A DNA stretch of 64,000 nucleotides, from contig NW_003314356.1 in assembly GCF_000143415.4 (NCBI RefSeq), positions 652,966 through 716,965 on the forward strand, in the 5' to 3' direction. Under the pieces are notes generated by a model. The model had not been told where the DNA came from. It made no database searches and saw only the letters and a program-made list of their open reading frames with translations. The stretch is from Selaginella moellendorffii (lineage: Eukaryota; Streptophyta; Lycopodiopsida; Selaginellales; Selaginellaceae). Below are positions 56,163 to 64,000 of this stretch, in pieces (the stretch's first letter is position 1; each line of letters starts with the position of its first letter). The position numbers and the translations under genes are program-made.

Positions 56163-59100
56163 TCAGACTGTTATTTTTTGCCTCCAACGCCTATACAATA
56201 ATCTTGGAATTTCATCACTCTCCACACTATCAGGATTTAAACCCAATAGTAATGCCATCTCTTCTCTAATACGTCCACGCTCATGTTCAGTGGTTGAAGA
56301 ACCCATCCGGTTGAGTAGATTATGGAGATGCGGATAGTGCTTGGCTAGACAATATACATGCCATAAATGATGACTGGTGTCTGTCCGATCAAATGGCTTC
56401 TGATATACCGTTCCATCTGCCATTTGGTTGATTTCTGCAGCCACCTCTTGGACTGGCCGATTCTCTATCACCATCGCTCCAAGCCGTTTTGCAAGGTCCC
56501 CCAGAACATACGGTTTCTTCTCCCTAGTTTCCATACTGCAAGAGATGGGGTGCACTGCATATGTGTGCGTGTTCACTGCAGTTTTAATCGGCGAGTCATC
56601 GATGATGAGGATTTCACTTGACCTAGCAATCCGGTTCATCACTACAGCCTCTGGCTTGACGAAGATGGGCTTGCTACCCCTCACATGGACCATAGTCAAG
56701 CAATCCTCCTGCGTTAGGAGAAAGTCAAATGGTAATATTACTCGCGTCTGATCGTGCATCATCTGTAGCAACGTTAATGCATTGTGGCGCATCATGGATG
56801 TCCAAACTCCCAATTGCAAATTGAACCTGGCCCTCTGTTTTAAGTGTCGCATGGTCATTATTAGATCCCGCAGTTTCTCCCGTGTGATTAATGTGAATCT
56901 GTTTCTTTTGACCAACTTGCGACCGCAGGCTTTGGAGGGTGCAGTGACATTCGAGGACGAGCCACGCTCATGGGAGAAAAGGACACCGTTCAGATCAAAA
57001 ACGATACAGTACTTTCGCCGTGACTCTGAAATGAAATGCGTCAGCATAAAAAATGGTACAAGTCAATTTTACCATCTACAATGAAGGGCGGAAATACTCT
57101 CCTCTGCAATGTGGGGTCAATCGCATCCGATGGCGTGTGGGCACATGCCATTTCAGCTGTAGACTCTAGTACAACTGGCTCAACAGTGGCATGGGGTGGT
57201 TCCGATGGCGTGTGATCACACGCCATTTCAGCTGGTGCCTCCGTTGGCAAAGTGGACATGACCGAACAGGCAGCAGGGGCGGTGTAGGGAGGTTCCAACG
57301 GCGCATAGTCAGACGATTGGGCACACGTTGAGTCCGTTGGAAATGAGGATACGACCAGCTCGGCGGCTGGGGCGGCCTCATGCGGGTCCAATGGCGCCTG
57401 GTCACCGTCAGGTGGATACGTGGACAAGATTGACTCAGTGGTATGGGCAGCATCAAGTGGAGCGTGGTCAGCTTGCTTGGCGTTGATATGGATAGTAGCC
57501 TCCACCAACTCTGATGACTCTTGCAGGCAAGTAGAGTCCACTGGCGGATCCATATGCATGTCCAAATATCTCCCTTCGATTGAGATGGTATCCTCCCTAC
57601 TGGCTACTAAAAACAAACTCATTAGCACATTGAATCGACTATACTGTATTTACCATCAACTGCTATTGAGGAACTAGGACCGATATCACTTGGGCGCACT
57701 GCTGATTCTGAAGGATTGGACATACGTTTCGACCCTTGCTTGGCACTATCCTTCCTCGACACTAAAGGCTAGAGTTTGTATCTTAATTCAACTGAATAAT
57801 CTTTACTTACCATTTGCTTTGCAACCTACATGGACAATGTTAGAAATGTTAAAAGGTTAGGAATGGATGTACTATTATTTACCTGATGGTTTGTCTTGTA
57901 TGACCTTCCTCCACTGCTCTTTGGCCACCTCAGGCTGGCCATCGTCGTCATCATCGTCGTCGTCGTTATTGTGATCGTCACCATTGTGAGGACCATCCAA
58001 GTCCTCTTCGTCCTCCTCTTCTTCGTCCTCCTTTTCTTTGTCCTCCTCCTCGTCCTTCTGCTCTTCCTGCTCATTATCTTTCTCTGGCTCCTCATCCCCC
58101 TCCTGCATTTCTTCCATAGGCTGCTCAGGCTGGATGGCTTGTTCTTCCAGGACCATCTTGGGAAAATCATCTGGCCGAGTCTCCATCTCAAAATACAAGA
58201 CATCCATAGCCTGTTTTAGTGCGTGACCTAGGACCGTATCCTCACCCGACTGTCTTAACATGGTTTCTGCACGTTCTTGCACCCTTCGAAGACGACGAGA
58301 TGAGAAAAACGTGGCCTTGACTTGAAAAGCATCCCTCATCCATTGTACCTCTCCATTGAGATTGGGGAAGGGGAGTCTGCCATAGGAATCTGAGTTAGGA
58401 GGTGGTGACCGCGAAGCATTACCTATCATCTTTTCGTTGCCCTTCTTCCTTTTCGAATCAAACGCCTCTGATCTCGACGACTGTCCAACGTGCTTTCGCT
58501 TTTTATGACCACTGTCAATTTGAGCTTGGCTGGTGCTTGCCTGTTTTGCCTTTGAAGAAGTGTCTCCTGCAAGGAATGGCATGAGACCACACGCCATTGC
58601 AAATATAATTTGTACCTCCTTTTTTCCTATTGCTTGTCTGTTTATCCTTCTTCGACACGCCACCAGTGCGCTTTTCAGTCCTCGTGTCTGAATATTCACA
58701 ACGATCTATAATCAAAATGGCGTGAGGCCTCACGTGACCTTACCTTGTGCAGGTTGTGAGCTCGGCCCAACAGTAGCTGTTAACGCCGTTTCAGCATCTG
58801 GGGGTGGCCACGCTCCTGCATACAGAGCTTGTGAGATAACATTTAAACTTAAAGTGCGTACTCACCAGGTTCGCAGAGAAGATACTGTTTTTCTTTGGCA
58901 ACTGTAATTATATGCTTCATTGAAGTCACCTCTTCAATGGAGTTTGTCACCACAACACACGGGACACCCTTGAGTAGTGCGGCTTGAAAGAATAGTCCGC
59001 CGCAGTTGTACTCGACAACGCATTTGCCCTTGGAGTCGGAAGCAGGTGACCCACCCGCTATTGCGTTGAAGACCCAGTTGAGCATTTCCCATGCTGCACC

Positions 59101-61805
59101 TGGAGATTTCTCTGGATTCGAAAGCTCCATAGCCGTCTTCAGTTCCTCAGGCACGGGTAAATTGACCTCCCTCAGATCAATTCGATCGGCCTTGTCGAAC
59201 GAAGCTGGGAAGTCACTCCAGTCCCACTCTGCTGCAGGACCAATAACAAGGGTGAGTGTGAAGATGCGGACATTCGTCAGTATCTTCTTCTTAGCCATTA
59301 TCCCATGGATCTCCTGCATCTCCTTGCCTTTCAACCGAGCCTTCACCTCGTTCAAGGCCTTCCAGAACTTGTGATAGGATTCGGAGTCGTAGATCATATA
59401 GTGGACTGAAGATTCCACCTCCGCAAGTCCCACCATTAAGTCAATGATGGAGCTGACTTCGTCTGCATGAGTGATCTCCTCGTTTGTGAAGTCCATCACA
59501 CAAAAGATGTTCTTGACCTGCTCATCTCCGCGGGAAACGATGCTCCTCCACCTTTGATCCTCATCCGAATTCACGTATACCCGGTAAGGTTTTCGATAGG
59601 CCTCTGCTGCGGGGTCGAGCTGTTTCTGAAGCCGGTGGTCGACATCCCTCTTAATGAAATTTGGATACTGATCCAACTTCTCAGCTTTACTTTTCGTGGC
59701 ATCCCGCAGCAGATCGATGAACTTGGGGGCCCCCTTCACGTAGTCGTCGATGTCTTCATTTGACAACTCTAGCTCTTCCATCATCTCTTGTGTGGTGTCG
59801 ATGCTCACCCTCTCCACGGCCACTTGCTCGAAGATCCAATCCTTCAATAGCGCACGAGCTCTCAGAGTCGTGCACAAGTCCTCGTATGTCACAATATGGC
59901 CGGGAGTCATTTTGGTCTTGTTGAAGACTACCTCACCACGTAGAAGAGCATTAGCCACTGTCAGAAGGTCGTCGTCGTCTAGAGACCACGAGAAACGCAA
60001 GGCGTTGAGCTTCAAATCATTGGGCTTCCGGCCGTCCTCCACACCCATTGAGTTTAGCAACTCCCCGTCATGGTACCTCCTCAGCACATCTACCCATTTT
60101 TCAAAAACAACTTTTGTCGCAAGTAGAATGTTATGGATGCTGAGTGTGTCATTGACCCCCAGTGTTTTCGAGAGAAGACTCGAGAATTCCTGCAATGGAA
60201 ATGGCGTGAGGCCACATGCTATGCCACATGCAACGAGGCTTACCTGCCAGGCGCTAGTTGCTAGTGCACGTCCTTGTCCTGGTTTTTGTGGCTTCTTCAG
60301 TTGAACCCAGAGCTTCCGTGTTCGTGCCAATGTCTCGTGCAGACCCGATTTGTAGCACGTTTCTTGCTTGACATTCTGCGCGTGGGAGATGGATATGATA
60401 GATCGGAGGGGCGAGTTGCCTTTTATTAGGCGGACAACTCTTGTCTTGAAGACTTTCTTCACCTCCTCGCCCACCATAATATCCAGAACTATCTCTTGCA
60501 TCGCCAAGCTAGAATGCTGCCCGGAGACGGCATAGAACCGGATGTTTTGATCGTCCAACACCTTCCTATTGATCAAGTCTGGAAACCTCGTCTCGCCCTT
60601 CATTGTTTAGTAGTAGGGGATCACGTCTGCGATGTCGGGTGTTACTGGACTTGCCAGCATCTTCTGCTTCAGTTTCTCCACCCACTCATCAGATACTAGC
60701 CTGTGGTTGTATTTGCTTTGGATGTCGATACGGCTCACGTCGATTGTATATACTTTGTTGGAATAGTAACAAGTACTATTATCTGCGACGATTTTTGCTG
60801 CCTCTTCTTGCTCTTTCTGCTCTTTGCGGCTCTTCTTTTTGGTGGGTGTAGTGTTCGAACCCGAGGCAATGGCATCACCGAGTAGCTTCTTTTTTGGAGC
60901 TGCAGGAGAGTCGGACGTCGGCTTGAGCTTGACCACCCTTTTCTGCTTCGGGGTAGTTTCCAGATCGACCCCCTTCCCCTTCGCTTCGCGAACTGGAGGC
61001 ACTCTCAACGGCTCAATGTTGGAATATAGTTTTTGAACATCGCCGTAGGTGAGGTCCGTGGATTCCATGTGATCTTCATAGACCCGCAGCGTCTTTGAAA
61101 TTGTGGGCCTCCTGGACAACCTCTCCCTAGCTCCCTCTAGGAATTCCTCATAGCCGCTACCCCCCTCCGGGAAGCCGCTAGGATGTGCAAGGTGGATCTT
61201 GAAGGCGGACGCTGTCTCTACCACAAGTGCCAGTCCATATTCTTGCATGGAACTGCATGGAGTGTCTGTCACTTGGATGAGGATCCCCATGCATTCTTTT
61301 CTCCCACCATCTGTGTTGTACAGCCTCAGATCCTCGCCTTCCATCCCGAAAGTCCAACTGGTGAGCTCCTCCCCCTTCTCTGCATCCACATTAACAGTGG
61401 CTGGAAGAAGAACGCAATTCCTCGCCTATTAAAAAATGCACAACAATTAGAGCTGACAGATGAAAAGCTAGCAGCTGGAAATAACGTGAGGCCATACGCC
61501 ATTCACCACTGCATCAGATGTCTTGAGGCTGCATCCTAAGATGGCGTGAGGCTACACGCCATCTGTAACCGGACTGCACTCGAGAGCCCAATCGGTGCAT
61601 GCCAATGTTGCTACTGAATGGCATGTGGCCTCATGCCATTTTCTACTTGGCCTAAAAGACTTACCATTTGAAGCCGAATGAAGGCCGTGACAATCGAGGC
61701 CGGACTCGCTGGCGAATGTGCACTGTGTGTGCAGTGGATCGTAGCAGCAAGGCTACTCTGCCACTTACAGTTGGAGAGTAGCGCTGAAATCTCCCGGGAC
61801 GCCAA
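56163..61805 (-). CDS. Giant fusion protein: ParB-like, methyltransferase-like and FCP1/NIF HAD regions
   Basis: Ten minus-strand exons, 61805-61665, 61425-60244, 60189-58866, 58827-58744, 58705-58616, 58566-57883, 57825-57811, 57761-57654, 57606-57073 and 57025-56163, join in phase for 1,675 codons. Exon 2: an unknown N-terminal domain, a Lys-rich linker, then a ParB/Srx-like region (TIDVSRIDIQSKYNHRLVSD, then FYAVSGQHSSLAMQEIV). Exon 3 ends with LSNPEKSPGAAWEMLNWVFN and CVVEYNCGGLFFQAALLKGV, laid out like the HPTEKP and DPFxGSGT motifs of N6/N4 DNA methyltransferases but with key residues changed; no DPPY is seen. Exon 6 is basic, then very acidic. Exon 9 is Pro-rich repeats. Exon 10 is a HAD domain of FCP1/NIF type (YCIVFDLNGVLF, GVWTSMMRHNA, ILIIDDSPIKT) with Asn at the second Asp. 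One in-frame TAA lies at 60607-60609. Domain calls are my inference. Confidence 0.7.
60607..60609 (-). other. In-frame TAA inside the giant gene
   Basis: The frame reads VIPYY, TAA, then TMKGETRF without any frame change, in the middle of the ParB-like region. The exon is otherwise open for 1,182 bp. It could be a nonsense mutation, readthrough, or a two-protein arrangement with a second start at the ATG two codons later. Confidence 0.85.
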
Positions 61806-61825
61806 GTGGGCTGCGTGTGGGTGGC

Positions 61826-61873
61826 GGAGTGGGCGGCGGAGTGGGCGGCGGAGTGGGCGGCGGAGTTGGCGGC
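61826..61873. repeat. 12-bp minisatellite, four copies
   Basis: GGAGTGGGCGGC repeated four times (last with one change), just upstream of the giant gene's start, so probably in its promoter or 5' UTR. A 20-bp direct repeat (TGGACGCCGATGCACACGAG) follows at 61902 and 61956. Confidence 0.9.
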
Positions 61874-62367
61874 AAAGTTACAAACTGGGTGTGTCTTGAA
61901 GTGGACGCCGATGCACACGAGCGCGATGCGAGCGCGAGTGTGATGCAAGCGCGAGTGGACGCCGATGCACACGAGAAACTTGTAGAGAAGGTAGATGAGC
62001 GCGAATGTGAGCGTGATCGCGAGTGGGAGTGCGATGCGAGCGCGAGTACGAAGCAAAATGCAAAACCTAACCTCACACGCGCGAAATGTCACGACGGTTG
62101 GTAATCCCACCACGTCATCATTCCTCGGACTTGGGCGCCACCATTAATTTCTGGATCGCCGCGCGCATGCATGCACGTGAAATCCAAAAGAAATCCGCAA
62201 CGTCATCATTCCTCGGACTGCATGCACGCGAAATCCAAAAGAAAGATCATGATTGGGATATCATTTAATACCCTCGCTATATTTATACCATGCATGATTG
62301 GATATTCCAAAGCATCTTGTATTTCCAAAAATGCCAGATGTTCAGCTAAATAAAGAATGGTATACAA

Positions 62368-62518
62368 TGGAATTATAAGATCTGGTTTGTCAGAGGATTT
62401 GATGTGACGTTCAAGCGTGTGGGCTCATGCAATTTTGATCCCAAAAAATGCACCAAAAAATGCTCGGCGTCATCTGGCGTTATCTCTTGAATGGCGTGGG
62501 GCCGCATGCCATTTTCAG
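62368..62518. repeat. Dispersed repeat, partner copies at 63340-63435 and 63617-63677
   Basis: The 62410-62518 part (GTGTGGGCTCATGCAATTTT, then AATGCACCAAAAAATGCTCG and the palindrome) recurs at 63338-63435. The 62368-62421 part (AAGATCTGGTTTGTCAGAGG, then TTTGATGTGACGTTCAAGCG) recurs at 63627-63677. So the unit at 62.4 kb is present as two separated halves about 1 kb further on. Confidence 0.85.
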
Positions 62519-62983
62519 GGGCACATAGGAGTATATTCCTAGAATATTCTGACGCGCGAGATTTTTTTGAGTTTTCTGGAGATCCAACCGTTAGATCGCA
62601 ACTAGATTTTACAGAATGGTATACAATGTCTTTCTTGATGACCCTGCAAAGAAGCATCTCGATCGGACACCACATGAGACCACACGAGCCTTACAATGTT
62701 TCAGGGGCATTTGCCATAGATCCGACCGTTATTTTGCTCCAAGATTTTACAGTTTGGTGTGCATTGACCTTTCCATCGACACTGCAAAGGGACATCACAA
62801 TCAGATGCGGGATCACAAGAAACTAACTTCATTAACTCTGGTTTCACCAAGATCTACGTAAGGAGTTATGAAATGAAAGGACCCTCTTTATTGAAATGTG
62901 TTTATGGTCCTAGGGGCATTGTGACATATCAAAGGATTTTGCATCAAGTTCTGTATTTGCATGTTTATCAAGCTACTGAATTG

Positions 62984-63003
62984 CTAAACCCTAAACCCTA
63001 AAC
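62984..63003. repeat. Short interstitial telomere-like repeat
   Basis: CTAAACCCTAAACCCTAAAC: nearly three units of the plant-type TTTAGGG repeat on the other strand. Too short to be a telomere. Confidence 0.85.
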
Positions 63004-63744
63004 ATGTGGCAAATGCTGCGTGAAGAAAGATGCCCTTTCTGGGCAAATGCTGTAAGAGGCAGATGCCGAGCAGATGTATCTCAGGCTAGCGAAGGGGACA
63101 AACGAAAGCTAGCTATAAACATGACGGGATGCAAATAGATTACTAGGCTGGTCCTGCGAAAATCAAAAACCATAATTGAAAACATTGAAAATGCAAAAAG
63201 AAAGGTTTATAATATTTTTGAATTTTAAGCAACCAAAGGAATGTAAGTAGGGCATGTGTTTGTAAGTTTAAAAATGCCTCAACCACTTAAATTCTCAAGT
63301 AAATAAAGCTGTTTCTATTTTTGGTACAGGTAAACTTTATAGCGTGTGGGCTCATGCAATTTTGAACCCAAAAATGCACCAAAAAATGCTCGACTAGCAT
63401 TATTCTTTGAATGGCGTGTGGCCTTATATTGCCATAAATGGACGTACACACACAACATAATTATTCCTTTACACGGCGAATAATCTTGGCGCGGATCGCT
63501 GACATGGCATGGCAAAGTTCGAATCACTGACATGGCACAGCTGGATCGAGGCAAGGACATGATGTGACAAAGTTCAACCTCCGACAGCAAAGTCTAGAAG
63601 CTACTCAGTTTGAAATTTGTCAGAGGAATCATAAGATCTGGTTTGTCAGAGGATTTGATGTGACGTTCAAGCGTGTGTTATTTTTGAATTCTCGAACTCA
63701 TTCCTAGGTCTATCATTTTTGTGCGCCGTGTTCTTGGTTCCGCT

Positions 63745-63945
63745 GAGCGCAGTGAGCGCTGCTTGTGTAAGCGGCGTTGTGGGCTGTGGTTTATGCGTCT
63801 ACGAGCGGTTGCGGCATTGCGAGCGCCATTGTGAGCGGCAGTTTATGCGAGTGGCAGTTTGTGCGAGCGGCGCTACGAGCAGTTGCGGTGTTGCGAGCGG
63901 TGCTACAAGTAGTTGCGGTGTTGCGAGCTGCACTATCTTTGGTGT
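63745..63945. repeat. GCGAGCGG-rich minisatellite
   Basis: Irregular tandem copies of a unit like GTTGCGGTGTTGCGAGCGGY with TTTATGCGAGTGGCAG variants. It resembles the GCGAGCGCGAGT-rich DNA before the giant gene at 61.92-62.05 kb, and a new palindrome copy follows at 63994. Confidence 0.7.
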
Positions 63946-64000
63946 GCCTTCCTGGTATGTTCACCATGGAATGTCTTAGGACCACATTTAGAAATGGCAT

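Larger units (their letters stand above)
56107..63435. repeat. Family of 22-bp palindromes
   Basis: Consensus half-site ATGGCGTGNGG followed by its inverse CCNCACGCCAT. Copies start at 56107, 57130, 57206 (a perfect palindrome), 58576, 58717 (right arm damaged), 60201, 61481, 61541, 61618, 62491 and 63411 (25 bp, 3-bp insertion). A further copy begins at 63994 and is cut by the window edge; half-sites occur near 55824, 56154 and 56353. They fall in introns, in exon 9 and in flanking DNA. I found none in the first 55 kb. Confidence 0.9.
62114..64000. other. Gene-free flank of the giant gene
   Basis: No gene recognised. It holds the dispersed repeats, palindromes, telomere-like tract and minisatellite listed separately. 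A 26-bp block with CCGCAACGTCATCATTCCTC near 62196 repeats the CACGTCATCATTCCTCGGAC block near 62112. Confidence 0.4.

Noticed and set aside
60607-60609. Removing the TAA by a small intron (GACGTGATCC...)
   Set aside because: No acceptor close by keeps frame, and the sequence on both sides reads as continuous protein.
61661-62113. 150-residue minus-strand frame upstream of the giant gene
   Set aside because: Produced by GC-rich minisatellite sequence (AAHSAAHSAAHS-type); the ATG at 61805 in another frame gives a clean join to exon 2.

Overview
The window looks like nuclear DNA of a compact vascular-plant genome, most likely a lycophyte of the Selaginella type. That call is an inference. It rests on many introns of only about 45-60 bp, very small gene spacing, a dense set of mostly intronless PLS-type PPR genes, and clear plant housekeeping genes (COX6B, UPF1, 14-3-3, GASA/snakin, PIG-F, UER1-type rhamnose synthase). 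No prokaryotic operon, CRISPR array or organelle gene cluster was seen.

Layout. 0-6.3 kb: divergent COX6B (-) and UPF1 (+) sharing a 171-bp intergenic region; UPF1 has 28 short introns. 6.3-10.6 kb: an unassigned stretch bounded by 29-bp inverted repeats, then an atypical kinase-like gene. 10.6-20.4 kb: AT-rich, gene-poor DNA holding a decayed Ty3/gypsy-type LTR element that has lost most of its reverse transcriptase. 20.4-31 kb: gene-dense block with two head-to-tail PPR genes whose stop and start overlap, then 14-3-3, GASA/snakin, a stand-alone SRA-domain gene and PIG-F. 31-37 kb: a coiled-coil protein with a nuclease-like tail, a RPAP1/MINIYO relic, a PPR gene, the UER1-type gene and a broken NTPase copy. 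37-52.7 kb: two inverted copies of one segment (PPR gene plus a 386-residue-class gene) in which each copy kept a different intact gene; also another PPR gene, a gamma-tocopherol-methyltransferase-like gene with a broken tandem copy, LINE fragments and a Crinkler/RHS-type NTPase gene. 52.7-56.2 kb: AT-rich repeat relics. 56.2-64 kb: the most unusual part, described next.

The 56-62 kb minus strand holds one long gene whose ten exons all join in phase (about 1,670 codons). Reading its motifs, I infer a ParB/Srx-like fold, a degenerate N6/N4 DNA-methyltransferase-like region, a long acidic linker, a Pro-rich repeat region and a C-terminal FCP1/NIF-type HAD domain. One in-frame TAA interrupts it. 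In and around this gene lies a family of about a dozen 22-bp palindromes, three of them placed almost identically just before 3' splice sites. I did not see this family elsewhere in the window. A ParB-type protein beside a cluster of palindromes invites, but does not prove, a protein-site relationship.

All gene models were built by eye from reading-frame continuity, GT-AG (once GC-AG) junctions and recognised family motifs. Family names are from memory of those families; no database search was run.
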